Source of the DNA: Bacillus sp. CH30_1T
GTDB taxonomy: Bacteria > Bacillota > Bacilli > Bacillales > Bacillaceae_B
Assembly (NCBI RefSeq): GCF_008364765.1
Contig: NZ_VTUY01000016.1
Location: 1 to 64,000 of the forward strand
Length of the DNA: 64,000 nucleotides
Direction of reading: 5' to 3'
Below, piece by piece: positions 17,846-26,980 of the stretch (within the stretch, counting starts at the first letter, position 1; every line of letters begins with the position of its first letter). Position numbers and translations under genes: made by a program. The notes under the pieces were generated by a model that did not search any database, was not told the DNA's origin, and saw only the letters and a list, made by a program, of their open reading frames with translations.

Positions 17846-18964
17846 TTACATATACGTAAATGGGTTGGTTTCAGCTTTTGAGGCGAATATATTGACGATA
17901 TACCCTTTTTCCGAGGATTTTTTCGCTAAATAACTGGCCACTCCATCCTTCATGACTTTTTCGATGTGATGACCTGCATCAACGACATTCAGCCCCATCA
18001 TCATGGCGTCGTGGGCGGTGTGGTAATAAATATCGCCTGAGACGAATACATCCGCCCCCTGTCTTTTGGCTTTCCCGATAAACTTATTTCCATCTCCGCC
18101 AAGCACTGCTACTTTCTTTACTTTCGCTTCCCCATCACCAATGACTCTGATTCCGTCCATACCAAATGTTTTTTTCACAACTAAAGCAAATTCCTTAAGG
18201 CTCATCTCACTCTGCAAATGTCCGATTCTACCTAATCCTAAAGCAGGTGATCCGTTTTTAAGGGAATAGATATCATAGGCAACTTCTTCATAGGGATGAT
18301 GGGTAATCATCGCTTTCAACACTTTTTTCTCTAAAGAAACAGGATAAACTGTTTCCACCTTCTCTTCTGCTACTTCCTCAAGGGAACCTTGCATTCCGAT
18401 ATGCGGGTTCGTGCCCTCCTCAGGGAGGAATCTTCCCTTTCCTTCAGTCGAGAAGCTGCAATGTGAATAGTTTCCGATGTGCCCGGCTCCTGCATTCCCA
18501 AGGGCTGTTCGAAGTTCATTTGCGTTTTCTTTTGGCACATAAACGACTAATTTACGGAGCTCCTCATTGTAAGTAGGGGCTAGTACAGACGTATCCTGCA
18601 AATGCAGCATGTCGGATAAAAGGTCATTCACTCCCCCCGTCGCCACATCAAGATTCGTATGAGCCGCATACACGGCAATATCATGCTTGATTAACTTCTC
18701 AATCATTCGTCCTTGATAGGTGTCCGTTTGCAGGGACTTTAATGGACGAAAAAGCGGTGGGTGGTGGGCTATGATTAATTTCACATTGTTTTTTATTGCT
18801 TCATCCACCACATTCTCCAATACATCCAGGGTGATCATCACATTCTCAACCTTCTCGTTCAACTTACCAATTTGAAGACCAACCGGATCCCCTTCTTCAG
18901 CTAGACATTTAGGTGAAAATTGTTCAAACAGCTGAATGATCTCATGACCGTTTACTGTCTTCAT
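17846..18964 (-). CDS. yqfO: Nif3-like dinuclear metal center protein YqfO
   Basis: 372-residue protein of the Nif3/DUF34 family. Metal-binding motifs are IIAHHPPLFRPLKSL and AAHTNLD in the first half, and GDIYYHTAHDAM with DAGHHIEKV in the second. The central part (about 130-230) is the PII-like insertion found in the longer Firmicutes members. Biochemical function is unsettled; GTP cyclohydrolase-like names are not reliable. Its ATG overlaps the trmK stop in an ATGA arrangement, so both are translated from one message. Confidence 0.92.
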   Translation of the reverse strand: MKTVNGHEIIQLFEQFSPKCLAEEGDPVGLQIGKLNEKVENVMITLDVLENVVDEAIKNNVKLIIAHHPPLFRPLKSLQTDTYQGRMIEKLIKHDIAVYAAHTNLDVATGGVNDLLSDMLHLQDTSVLAPTYNEELRKLVVYVPKENANELRTALGNAGAGHIGNYSHCSFSTEGKGRFLPEEGTNPHIGMQGSLEEVAEEKVETVYPVSLEKKVLKAMITHHPYEEVAYDIYSLKNGSPALGLGRIGHLQSEMSLKEFALVVKKTFGMDGIRVIGDGEAKVKKVAVLGGDGNKFIGKAKRQGADVFVSGDIYYHTAHDAMMMGLNVVDAGHHIEKVMKDGVASYLAKKSSEKGYIVNIFASKAETNPFTYM

Positions 18965-19671
18965 GGGATAAGAACCTCCTCCACCATTTGTATTTTTTGA
19001 ATGAGTTCACGTTTTCGTTCTTCCAACACATCGGTTTTTTCCGCTTTTTCCATGTTATTCAATATATTCTTCCATTGATGAAGCTCCTGATTCCATTTTT
19101 TCATAAAAGCATCGTTGCGCTCCTTCATCAGAAATGGACCGAGGAGCAATTCTTTTTCAAGCTCACCAGAGTAGTGTTGTCTCGGATTGCCTTTCTCCGC
19201 CACTAAAATTTCATATACCTTATCATCTTCTTCAAGAATTTCTTCCCCTACTAAGTCCCATTCATTATCCATGAGCCACGTACGGATGGACCTTGCACTC
19301 ACATTCGGCTGAAGAATTAACCTGGGTTGATTGGTCAGCTTTGCTTTACCTGCCTCCAAGATTGAGGCAATCAATGTGCCTCCCATTCCGGCGATCGTAA
19401 TACAATCTACTTCACCTGGAGCGATCACTTCCAAACCATTTCCAAATCTCACCTCTACCTCCTGAGTTAATTGGGCATCTTCCACTTGTTTCATGGCAGA
19501 AAGATATGGCCCTTTCACTACTTCTCCTGCGATTGCAGAGGAAGCAATACCTTTATTGACCGCATAGCACGGTAAGTATGCGTGATCTGAACCGATATCA
19601 GCGATTTTAGATTGCTCGGGTATGTATGACACAACTGTTTCTAGTCGTTTTGATAATTGTTGAATATTCAT
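18961..19671 (-). CDS. trmK: tRNA (adenine(22)-N1)-methyltransferase
   Basis: 236-residue SAM-dependent enzyme that makes m1A at position 22 of bacterial tRNA. SAM motif I is IADIGSDHAYLP, followed by AIAGEVVKGP and CITIAGMGGTLIASIL; the C-terminal third is a helical coiled region, as in TrmK. ATG at 19671 follows AAAGGTGA; the longer frame to 19689 has no ribosome site. Translationally coupled to yqfO. Confidence 0.93.
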   Translation of the reverse strand: MNIQQLSKRLETVVSYIPEQSKIADIGSDHAYLPCYAVNKGIASSAIAGEVVKGPYLSAMKQVEDAQLTQEVEVRFGNGLEVIAPGEVDCITIAGMGGTLIASILEAGKAKLTNQPRLILQPNVSARSIRTWLMDNEWDLVGEEILEEDDKVYEILVAEKGNPRQHYSGELEKELLLGPFLMKERNDAFMKKWNQELHQWKNILNNMEKAEKTDVLEERKRELIQKIQMVEEVLIP

Positions 19672-19739
19672 TCGTTCACCTTTAATCATTTTTATTGGGT
19701 AAATTATGTACGATAATCATTCTAACCAACTTTTCCCGA

Positions 19740-19775
19740 TAAAAAAAGTCCTTTGCCCAAAAAGACAAAGAACCT
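19740..19775 (-). terminator. cccA terminator
   Basis: GTTCTTTG and CAAAGGAC pair on the minus strand (one wobble) and are followed by seven U. Confidence 0.75.
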
Positions 19776-19789
19776 TTTTCAATCATTGA

Positions 19790-20164
19790 TTATTTAAGTG
19801 ACTTGATCCAGTCTGCCATAGCATCCAGATTTCCCTCTTCTACTAGACCAGCCGGCATCATACCTTTACCGTTTTTGATCGTTTCTTTGATCTCGTCTTT
19901 AGACAGCTTTGTTCCTTTAAGAGCAGGACCGGCGCCACCTTCATAGTTTCCACCATGACAAGATACACAAGACTCTTTGTACTTAGCTTCCGGATCGAAT
20001 TCTCCGCTTGAAGCCTGTTCGCCTTCTTTACCTTCCATTTCCCCGTGTCCTTCTTCTTTTGCTTTTTCATCAGCGTTGTTAAGGCCTTCTAAAGATAAGA
20101 AGAAAACAAGACCAATTCCAAGAGCCATGATAAGTACGAATGGAATTATTGGATTACGATTCAT
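19790..20164 (-). CDS. cccA: Membrane-anchored cytochrome c550
   Basis: 124-residue c-type cytochrome with an N-terminal uncleaved membrane anchor (IIPFVLIMALGIGLVFFLSL), an acidic Gly/Glu linker, then a class I haem domain. The haem site is CVSCH (about residues 66-70) and the Met ligand is in KGMMPAGLVEE. It transfers electrons on the outer face of the membrane. AAAGGAGG precedes the ATG. Located between sigA and trmK as in B. subtilis, but here two extra genes lie between sigA and cccA. Confidence 0.94.
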   Translation of the reverse strand: MNRNPIIPFVLIMALGIGLVFFLSLEGLNNADEKAKEEGHGEMEGKEGEQASSGEFDPEAKYKESCVSCHGGNYEGGAGPALKGTKLSKDEIKETIKNGKGMMPAGLVEEGNLDAMADWIKSLK

Positions 20165-20330
20165 GATTTAACCTCCTTTATGTACAACATCCAAAAATAG
20201 TGCTTTTTTCAACACTTTATATTTTACTGTAAAAAACGACAAAGTAAAAGTACTATCAATTAACTTTTCCATCTTTCTCACAAATTAGACACATTTCTTG
20301 TGAAATAAGGAAAGTTTCCATTAAAAGAAG

Positions 20331-20367
20331 GGAGCTCTATTGCCCCAGAGCGGACCAATAGAGCTCC
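20331..20367 (-). terminator. Terminator of the acyl-CoA dehydrogenase gene
   Basis: Perfect 12-bp arms GGAGCTCTATTG / CAATAGAGCTCC with a 13-nt loop; CUUCUUUU follows on the minus strand. Confidence 0.8.
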
Positions 20368-20392
20368 TCATTGCTGTTATGGTGTTTTCACC

Positions 20393-21535
20393 TTATTGAC
20401 ATCCTATAAGCCTTGAAATGACCATTCTCTGGACTTCTGAGGTCCCTTCTCCGATTTCAAGGAGTTTGGCATCCCGTAGATATCTTTCTACATGGTATTC
20501 TTTCATGTATCCGTATCCACCGTGAATCTGAATGGCTTCGTCTGCTACTTCCATACTGATTTCTGAAGCGTAAAGCTTACACATCGAAGCTTCTTTCGAA
20601 AATGGTCTTCCCTGATCTTTCAACCATGCTGCCTTATGAACCATATTCCTTGCCAGTTCAATCTTCATTGCCATATCAGCAAGCTTAAATTGAGTAACTT
20701 GAAACTGAGATAAGGTTTTGCCAAATTGCTTTCTTTCCTTGGAATACTGCAGTGCTTTATCAAAAGCAGCCTGTGCCACACCGACAGCCATGGCACCAAT
20801 TCCGATCCTTCCACCGTCCAGGGTGACAAGGAACTGCTTGAAACCTTCCCCCTGCTTTCCTAACAGGTTTTCCTTCGGCACTTCTACATCTTCAAGAACC
20901 AACTCTGTCGTGTTTGATGAATGAAGCCCCATTTTTTCATAATTATCGATTACCGTAAATCCCTTTGCTTTAGTCGGAACGATAATCGCACTAATTTCTT
21001 TGTTCCCATTGTTTCTACCTGTAATTGCTGTTAAAGCGAGATGATTCGCATAGCTTGCATTAGTAATATAGCACTTATTGCCGTTAATAACCCATTTATC
21101 CCCTTTGTCTTCTGCAGTGGTTTGGGTACCGCCTGCATCAGAACCTGCATTGGGTTCAGTCAGGCCGAAAGCTCCAAATGATTCCCCTGTACAGATTGGC
21201 GTTAAGTATTCCTGCTTTTGTTCATGAGAACCAAATAAGTTAATGGGTGCCCCTCCCAGTGAAATATGCGCAGAGTACGTAATACCTGTCGACGCACAAG
21301 CCCGGCTAAGCTCTTCGGTTACGATTGCGAAACTGACCGTATCGGCACCTGCCCCCCCATATTCCTCGGAAAAAGGAAGTCCCATCATCCCCAAGTCAGA
21401 AAGCTTCTTGAAAATTTCTTTAGGAAATTCCTTTGTACGGTCCCGATCCAATGCACCAGGAGCCACTTCTTCTTCAGCAAATTCCCTGATTGTCTTTTTA
21501 ATCATTGTTTGTTCTTGTGTTAAGTCGAAATTCAT
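20393..21535 (-). CDS. Acyl-CoA dehydrogenase (short/branched-chain type)
   Basis: 380-residue FAD enzyme catalysing the first oxidation of beta-oxidation. Family motifs are GLTEPNAGSDAGG (FAD/substrate loop), QIHGGYGYMKEY and RDAKLLEIGEGTSEVQR, in which Glu363 of GEG aligns with the catalytic base. It resembles AcdA/MmgC of Bacillus, so short or branched acyl-CoA is likely. It is not at this locus in B. subtilis and looks like a lineage-specific insertion between sigA and cccA. An 18-bp FadR-like operator overlaps its transcription start. Confidence 0.93.
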   Translation of the reverse strand: MNFDLTQEQTMIKKTIREFAEEEVAPGALDRDRTKEFPKEIFKKLSDLGMMGLPFSEEYGGAGADTVSFAIVTEELSRACASTGITYSAHISLGGAPINLFGSHEQKQEYLTPICTGESFGAFGLTEPNAGSDAGGTQTTAEDKGDKWVINGNKCYITNASYANHLALTAITGRNNGNKEISAIIVPTKAKGFTVIDNYEKMGLHSSNTTELVLEDVEVPKENLLGKQGEGFKQFLVTLDGGRIGIGAMAVGVAQAAFDKALQYSKERKQFGKTLSQFQVTQFKLADMAMKIELARNMVHKAAWLKDQGRPFSKEASMCKLYASEISMEVADEAIQIHGGYGYMKEYHVERYLRDAKLLEIGEGTSEVQRMVISRLIGCQ

Positions 21536-21621
21536 ACTTATCCCCCTTGTCTAACTTTGATGACTGAAAGCCCTAACTCCATTTCCATAATAGCGCTTTC
21601 AAGCATAATCACTGCACTCTA

Positions 21622-21639
21622 TGAATGCGCTCTCATTCT
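21622..21639 (-). promoter_or_regulatory. Putative FadR operator
   Basis: TGAATGC-GCTC-TCATTCT matches the B. subtilis FadR site TGAATGA-N4-TCATTCA at six of seven positions in each half. It sits just downstream of the -10 box, suiting repression. Confidence 0.72.
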
Positions 21640-21640
21640 T

Positions 21641-21670
21641 ATTATAAAAGGGAATAGTGAATTTTCTCAA
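21641..21670 (-). promoter_or_regulatory. Predicted sigma-A promoter of the acyl-CoA dehydrogenase
   Basis: TTGAGA (21665-21670) and TATAAT (21641-21646) on the minus strand, 18 bp apart. Confidence 0.72.
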
Positions 21671-21698
21671 CTTTAAAAAACTTTTAAATTTTCAGAAG

Positions 21699-22238
21699 TT
21701 ATAGTAATATAAAAATAATTAGTAGGATCCCCCCAGCCAAACCTGAAAGGGAAAAATAACCCAGCTTCCATTTCAATCCTGCACTTATCCAAATGAAACA
21801 GTTCAGAAATAAGGTTATGTACATTCCGAAAGAACTCCTACCGAATAACTCCTCTGTTATATCTATGGAGGCAAGAAGAAATATACAAGCGGCAGCCATA
21901 TACAAGAATAAAGGTGATAATTGTTTTTTAATATAATAAATTCCTATCGCTACTAATAATCCGACAAAACTTGCCAAAATCGTTGTTTGCAAAACGATTG
22001 ACAATTCAGTAAAATAAATGACAAATAATGAAATTAATATCGCACAAATTGAATATAAGTAGTCTTTAAGCATTGCCTTCTTTTTGGCACTCTTTTGATC
22101 ACTGTGTTCCATACCATCTCCTTCGGTATATAATGCAAGGAGATAGTCACAATAGTGCTCTGGCAGCATATTAGCATGTTTCCAAAGATGTATCTCATTC
22201 ACAATCAATTCTTTTCTTGAATTTTTTACTGTTTTCAC
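21699..22238 (-). CDS. Unrecognised integral membrane protein
   Basis: About 179 residues. A hydrophilic N-terminal 65 residues (EIHLWKHANMLPEHYCDYLLALYTEG, which vaguely recalls the start of DUF2157 proteins; first 20 are the telling part) is followed by six close-packed membrane segments with few loops. I do not recognise a function. A GTG at 22238 is taken as start because AAAGG lies ten bases upstream; a GTG at 22247 is too close to that site. It lies between sigA and the acyl-CoA dehydrogenase, where B. subtilis has nothing similar. Confidence 0.65.
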   Translation of the reverse strand: MKTVKNSRKELIVNEIHLWKHANMLPEHYCDYLLALYTEGDGMEHSDQKSAKKKAMLKDYLYSICAILISLFVIYFTELSIVLQTTILASFVGLLVAIGIYYIKKQLSPLFLYMAAACIFLLASIDITEELFGRSSFGMYITLFLNCFIWISAGLKWKLGYFSLSGLAGGILLIIFILL

Positions 22239-22309
22239 AGTTGTCACACCTTTATCTCTTAAATCTTTTAGCTACATTCGTCAAAGGTGATGAAAAACCC
22301 TTTATTTCG

Positions 22310-22342
22310 ACCAAAAAAAACCACCTCTATTCACAATAGAGG
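22310..22342 (-). terminator. sigA operon terminator
   Basis: CCTCTATT / AATAGAGG with a 3-nt loop, followed on the minus strand by a long U run. Confidence 0.9.
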
Positions 22343-22357
22343 CAGTAAACGGGGTTT

Positions 22358-23488
22358 CTATTCTAAAAAGTCCTTTAATCGTTTGCTTCTGCTTGGATGA
22401 CGCAGTTTTCTAAGAGCTTTTGCTTCAATTTGACGAATACGTTCCCTTGTTACACCGAAGACTTTCCCTACTTCTTCAAGTGTGCGGGTTCTGCCATCGT
22501 CCAGACCAAAGCGTAATCGAAGAACATTCTCTTCACGATCTGTTAAAGTATCCAGTACATCTTCAAGCTGTTCTTTTAAAAGTTCGTAAGCAGCATGTTC
22601 TGAAGGAGATTGAGCTTCTGCATCTTCAATGAAGTCACCAAGATGAGAATCGTCTTCTTCACCAATTGGCGTTTCAAGGGATACCGGCTCTTGAGCAATC
22701 TTAAGGATTTCCCGAACCTTTTCAGGTGTCAGATCCATTTCTTCTGCAATTTCTTCCGGTGCCGGTTCACGCCCTAAGTCTTGCAATAACTGTCTTTGTA
22801 CACGAATAAGTTTGTTAATGGTTTCCACCATATGAACCGGAATACGAATCGTTCTGGCCTGGTCAGCAATCGCACGGGTGATGGCTTGACGAATCCACCA
22901 TGTTGCATACGTACTGAATTTGTATCCTTTACGGTAATCAAACTTTTCTACTGCTTTAATCAGACCCATATTTCCTTCCTGGATAAGGTCTAAGAATAAC
23001 ATACCGCGACCAACGTAACGTTTGGCAATACTGACAACAAGTCGTAGGTTCGCTTCAGCAAGACGTCGCTTAGCTTCCTCATCGCCTTCTTCAATTCTCT
23101 TGGCAAGATTTATCTCTTCCTCTGCAGATAAAAGATCAACTCTTCCAATTTCTTTCAGATACATACGAACAGGATCATTTATTTTAACTCCTGGAGGAAC
23201 GCTTAAATCATTCAGATTGAATTCTTCTTCCTCTTCTTTCTCTAATTCCGTAGCACCCGGATCATCATCTTCGTCATTTTCATTGATGATTTCTACACCT
23301 TGTTCACCTAAGTGTTCGTAGAATTCATCCATTTGATCGGAATCTAACTCAAACCCTGATAATTTATCGGCAATATCTTCGTATGTGAGGACTCCTCTTT
23401 TCTTCCCTTGGTTAACTAAAAATTCTTTCACCTGATCAACTGTTAATTCTGATGCTATTTGTTTGGAACGCGCTGACTTTTCAGCCAT
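22358..23488 (-). CDS. sigA: RNA polymerase primary sigma factor SigA (RpoD)
   Basis: 376-residue housekeeping sigma factor. Region 1.1 is at about 10-80, an acidic linker follows, region 1.2 begins VRMYLKEIG, region 2 includes [20 protein letters not shown] and [12 protein letters not shown], and region 4 ends with [18 protein letters not shown] and the [10 protein letters not shown] tail. ATG at 23488 follows GGAGGGG; a frame to 23506 is the leader. Last gene of the macromolecular synthesis operon yqxD-dnaG-sigA, 33 bp after dnaG. Confidence 0.98.
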   Translation of the reverse strand: MAEKSARSKQIASELTVDQVKEFLVNQGKKRGVLTYEDIADKLSGFELDSDQMDEFYEHLGEQGVEIINENDEDDDPGATELEKEEEEEFNLNDLSVPPGVKINDPVRMYLKEIGRVDLLSAEEEINLAKRIEEGDEEAKRRLAEANLRLVVSIAKRYVGRGMLFLDLIQEGNMGLIKAVEKFDYRKGYKFSTYATWWIRQAITRAIADQARTIRIPVHMVETINKLIRVQRQLLQDLGREPAPEEIAEEMDLTPEKVREILKIAQEPVSLETPIGEEDDSHLGDFIEDAEAQSPSEHAAYELLKEQLEDVLDTLTDREENVLRLRFGLDDGRTRTLEEVGKVFGVTRERIRQIEAKALRKLRHPSRSKRLKDFLE

Positions 23489-23521
23489 TTGTTCCCCTCC
23501 TTCCAACTTCCTTACAAAACT

Positions 23522-25333
23522 TTATAGAGACTTACGCAGCTGTAAGATTTCCATTGCTATTTGTGCTTCTTTCCGGTAATCCTTTAGTCGTTCTGCTTCT
23601 TTTCTTTCCACTTCTTTTTCTTTTATTCTCAACATCTTTTGATGTTTTAACACCTGATTTACATAATCCACTAATTCCTGGTCCGTACTTTCTTCGCTTA
23701 TTGACATCATTTCAATGTCCGTAACGATCCTTCTTAACCTCTCATCGGGAAGATACCCGATAAAGGCACTGGCACTTGGTGGTAGACCTTCTTCATAATA
23801 ACCCAATAAATAAGTAATAATAGCCTGATGTTCATCAATATTAAGGTTAGTACCTGCAAGCCACTCCTGAATCTTGTAAGCGATGTTCGGGTCCTTGAGC
23901 ATATAGGCAATCAATCTTCTCTCAGCCGTTTGGTAAGCGGGTAATAGTTTAGACTGAGTCTGCCTGGAGAAATTGCCTTGCATACCTACCTGTTTAGGCG
24001 GTTTGGAATTCCGTTTGCCGGGGCCTTCCAGTTCAAAGAGCTGCTGTTGAAGAGCATCAAGGGATAATTCGAACTCATCTGCTAGATACCTTAAATAATA
24101 ATCCTTTTCAACCGCTTTACTCAGTTGGGTAATTTCCTTAAGTATGTCTTCTATATACTTAAGGCGATCTCCTTCATCATTTAAGTTTTTATTCAGCTTA
24201 TAGTACCGAAGCTTAAATGCCATGAACGTTAAGCTTGCCCCTATTACATCTTGTTGAAACTTTGTTGGACCATATTTTGAAATGTAGTCATCAGGGTCTA
24301 ATTGTTCCGGTATTGTTGCGACACGAATGTTCAGCTGATGATTGTGAAGAAGATTTCCTGCCCGGAATGCAGCTTCAACTCCAGCAGAATCACCGTCATA
24401 ACATATGATCACGGAATCAGTCATGCGTTTAAGCAGTCCGATTTGTTGCTCTGTTAATGATGTACCCATAGTGGCTACGCCATTTTCAACCTCTGCTTCA
24501 CTGGCTGATATGACGTCGGCAAATCCTTCAAACAGAATGGCCTGCTGTTTTCTTCTAATCATTGAACGCGCGCTGTGATAGTTATAAAGAATGCTGCTTT
24601 TGTTAAAAATTTTCGTTTCCGGGCTGTTTAAGTACTTCGGTTCATCATTCGCATCGATGCTTCTTCCTGAAAAAGCGACCGTGTTCCCTTTCGTATCAAC
24701 TATAGGAAACATGATTCTTCCCCTGAAGCGATCCAAGAAGGAATTGTCTCTTTCTCTTCTAACGAGTAAACCCGCCGCTTCCATCAGCTCCAGGGAATAG
24801 CCGCGCTTCTGAAGGAACTTAACGGTGAAATCCCAGCTTGGAAGTGACCACCCAATCTGAAATTTAGTAATGCTTTCAGTCGTAAACCCCCGAGCCAATA
24901 AATATTCGAGGGCTTCCTGACCTTCTTTTGTATTTAGAAGGAGATGATGGTAAAATTTACTTAATAACCCATGAGCTTCCATCATTTGCTTTTCATCTTC
25001 TTGAGGGGGAAGCTCCCTTTCAGACGAAGATGTCTGTATGGAGATTTCTTCTCCTACTTTAGAACCAAGCTTTTGCGCTGCTTCGAGGAAACTTAAACCA
25101 TCAACGTCCATAAGAAACGTAAACGCATTTCCCCCGGCCCCACATCCGAAACAGTGAAATATTTGTTTGTCAGGGGAAACAGAAAAAGATGGAGTATTCT
25201 CTCCATGAAACGGACACAAACCAAAATAATTGCGTCCCTGCTTTTTCAGTTGTACATAATCACTGACGACATCTACGATATCGGTTGACGATAATATTTT
25301 ATTTAACTTATCTTCAGGGATTCTTTCAGACAC
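23522..25333 (-). CDS. dnaG: DNA primase
   Basis: 603-residue primase that lays RNA primers for replication. The N-terminal CHC2 zinc domain reads CPFHGENTPSFSV then HCFGCGAGG (about 40-70). The core contains the TOPRIM Glu in ILFEGFADVISA and the Asp pair in IICYDGDSAGVEAA. The C-terminal about 150 residues are the helicase-binding domain. The start is GTG at 25333, preceded by AGGTGATAAATC; no ATG fits. Operon partner of yqxD and sigA. Confidence 0.97.
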   Translation of the reverse strand: MSERIPEDKLNKILSSTDIVDVVSDYVQLKKQGRNYFGLCPFHGENTPSFSVSPDKQIFHCFGCGAGGNAFTFLMDVDGLSFLEAAQKLGSKVGEEISIQTSSSERELPPQEDEKQMMEAHGLLSKFYHHLLLNTKEGQEALEYLLARGFTTESITKFQIGWSLPSWDFTVKFLQKRGYSLELMEAAGLLVRRERDNSFLDRFRGRIMFPIVDTKGNTVAFSGRSIDANDEPKYLNSPETKIFNKSSILYNYHSARSMIRRKQQAILFEGFADVISASEAEVENGVATMGTSLTEQQIGLLKRMTDSVIICYDGDSAGVEAAFRAGNLLHNHQLNIRVATIPEQLDPDDYISKYGPTKFQQDVIGASLTFMAFKLRYYKLNKNLNDEGDRLKYIEDILKEITQLSKAVEKDYYLRYLADEFELSLDALQQQLFELEGPGKRNSKPPKQVGMQGNFSRQTQSKLLPAYQTAERRLIAYMLKDPNIAYKIQEWLAGTNLNIDEHQAIITYLLGYYEEGLPPSASAFIGYLPDERLRRIVTDIEMMSISEESTDQELVDYVNQVLKHQKMLRIKEKEVERKEAERLKDYRKEAQIAMEILQLRKSL

Positions 25334-25377
25334 GATTTATCACCTGTTTTTATTTACCCTCTTAATCCATTCTGTAC

Positions 25378-25854
25378 TTATTCCGATTCTCCTGCAATTT
25401 CCGACAAGATTTTATCGAAGGAAATACAAAATGTTTCTCTGTCTTCATTTGTAAAAGGTTTAGGACCTTTACCATAGTTTCCTCTACGGCGTTCTTTTGC
25501 TGCGACGTATCGATAATCGAGTGCCGTGACTATACTCTCTTCCCTGTAGGCTTTTCCCCTGGGAGAGATGGCATAAACTTTTTTCGGCAAAACCAATGAC
25601 GCCAACCCAATATCCTGGGTAACCAGTACATCATGTGGTTGAACATGGTTCATGATATATAAGTCAGCCGCTTCTTTCGAACTATCGACATATACCCACC
25701 TGCCTTGGTCAGGTGTGTTCTTTCTATGGGCATGAGAAGCAACAAAAACAACTTCAAAGCCATATCCTTTGGTAATTTTAATGATTTCCTGCTTTACCGG
25801 GCAAGCATCTGCATCTACATATACGGTAGACTTATGTTCGCTAATACTAACTAT
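25378..25854 (-). CDS. yqxD: DUF188 (YaiI/YqxD) family protein with non-standard start
   Basis: Reading back from the stop, the frame is open to 25860 and encodes the full family sequence: TVYVDADACPVKQEIIK, FVASHAHRK, WVYVDSSKEAADLYI, VLVTQDIGLASLVLPK and the C-terminal DRETFCISFDKIL. It is a PIN-like nuclease-fold family of unknown role, placed before dnaG as in B. subtilis. There is no ATG, GTG or TTG between the in-frame TGA (25861-25863) and the conserved VYVDADACP. GGAGTGA ends six bases before an ATA codon (25852-25854), taken here as a possible start. The first ordinary ATG, at 25653, would remove the conserved half. Alternative: a one-base insertion, since ATG at 25861-25859 reads straight into TAG. 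Confidence 0.75.
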   Translation of the reverse strand: MVSISEHKSTVYVDADACPVKQEIIKITKGYGFEVVFVASHAHRKNTPDQGRWVYVDSSKEAADLYIMNHVQPHDVLVTQDIGLASLVLPKKVYAISPRGKAYREESIVTALDYRYVAAKERRRGNYGKGPKPFTNEDRETFCISFDKILSEIAGESE

Positions 25855-26100
25855 TCTACATCACTCCGTATTATCCTTCTCTCTTTATGAATTTTCCTAG
25901 AGAATTGATTAAAATTGTCGAATTTTAATTAAGACGAGACTTGACATATCACAATAATTAGTTTATTCCTTAAGAGTTTAGTCTAAACCTATTTTAAATA
26001 TTTTTATCACAATTTTTTATTATAGTATAATCGGACAAGTTTGACCACTATAAAAACTTAATTTTTGAAACCTTTGATTGTTTCCGTTTAGATTCACCAA

Positions 26101-26147
26101 AAAAGAATGATCTTTTCCCTATTATTCAGGGAAAAGATCATTCTTTT
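26101..26147 (-). terminator. yqfL terminator, very long stem
   Basis: A perfect 20-bp stem (AAAAGAATGATCTTTTCCCT and its complement) with a 7-nt loop and flanking A/T runs, so it can work in both directions. The 240 bp to its left (25861-26100) are AT-rich, hold no gene, and must contain the yqxD operon promoter, which I could not pick out. Confidence 0.88.
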
Positions 26148-26154
26148 TTAAAAG

Positions 26155-26964
26155 TTAATTGCTTGAGTGCTGATAGATATTCGTAATGACATTGGCTGTT
26201 TCTTCAACGGCTTTGTTCGTTACGTCAATCACATGGCAACCAATACGATTCGTTATTTTCTCGAAATATTTCAGCTCATCTTCAATGCGTTGAATATTTG
26301 CATAGCTTGCCTGATCATTCAACCCCAGAGACTTTAATCTTTCTCTGCGAATCGTATTCAACTTCTCAGGACTAATCTTTAATCCGAAGCACTTCTTCGG
26401 AGAAACCATAAATAATTCCTCTGGTGGATCGACTTCCGGTACTAGTGGTACATTGGCCACCTTAATCCTCTTCAGTGCAAGATATTGCGATAATGGCGTC
26501 TTTGAAGTTCTGGAAACACCTACAAGCACAATATCCGCTCTAAGGATGCCGCGGGGATCCCTCCCATCATCGTACTTGACGGCAAACTCTATCGCTTCCA
26601 CTTTCTTGAAGTAATCATCATCCAGCTTTCTTACCGTTCCCGGTTCGAACAACGGCTCCTTTTGATAAGCTGATTGATATTTATCCATTAATGGACCGAT
26701 AATATCAAATGCGTACAATTCTTCTCTTTCAGCTTCTTTTTTAATATATGCACGCATATCCGGCTTTACAAGAGTATACACGATCAGTCCCTGGTTTAAT
26801 TTCGCCAGGGAAATCACTTCATCGATATGCTCTAAGTCCTCTACATACGGAAAGCGTTTAATGACCGTATTGGAACCATTGAATTGGCTAATCGCCGCTT
26901 TTGTGACTAGTTCAGCAGTTTCACCCACCGAGTCGGATACAACATAGATGATCGGTTCTTTCAC
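26155..26964 (-). CDS. yqfL: Pyruvate, phosphate dikinase regulatory protein (DUF299)
   Basis: 269-residue bifunctional Ser/Thr kinase-phosphorylase of the PDRP/PpsR family, which switches pyruvate phosphate dikinase or PEP synthetase. Start reads [19 protein letters not shown]; the P-loop-like motif is [15 protein letters not shown]. In B. subtilis YqfL is a modulator of CcpN activity, and here too it is directly downstream of ccpN (16-bp gap). GTG start with AGGTGGTGA upstream. Confidence 0.93.
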   Translation of the reverse strand: MKEPIIYVVSDSVGETAELVTKAAISQFNGSNTVIKRFPYVEDLEHIDEVISLAKLNQGLIVYTLVKPDMRAYIKKEAEREELYAFDIIGPLMDKYQSAYQKEPLFEPGTVRKLDDDYFKKVEAIEFAVKYDDGRDPRGILRADIVLVGVSRTSKTPLSQYLALKRIKVANVPLVPEVDPPEELFMVSPKKCFGLKISPEKLNTIRRERLKSLGLNDQASYANIQRIEDELKYFEKITNRIGCHVIDVTNKAVEETANVITNIYQHSSN

Positions 26965-26980
26965 GATCGTTCACCACCTT

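Noticed and set aside
25378..25653. A 91-residue protein starting at ATG 25653
   Set aside because: It lacks the conserved first half of the DUF188 family, which is encoded in frame immediately upstream.
25900..26070. Plus-strand promoter-like TTGACA and TATAAT boxes in the AT-rich gap
   Set aside because: No gene follows on that strand and the region is so AT-rich that such matches are expected.
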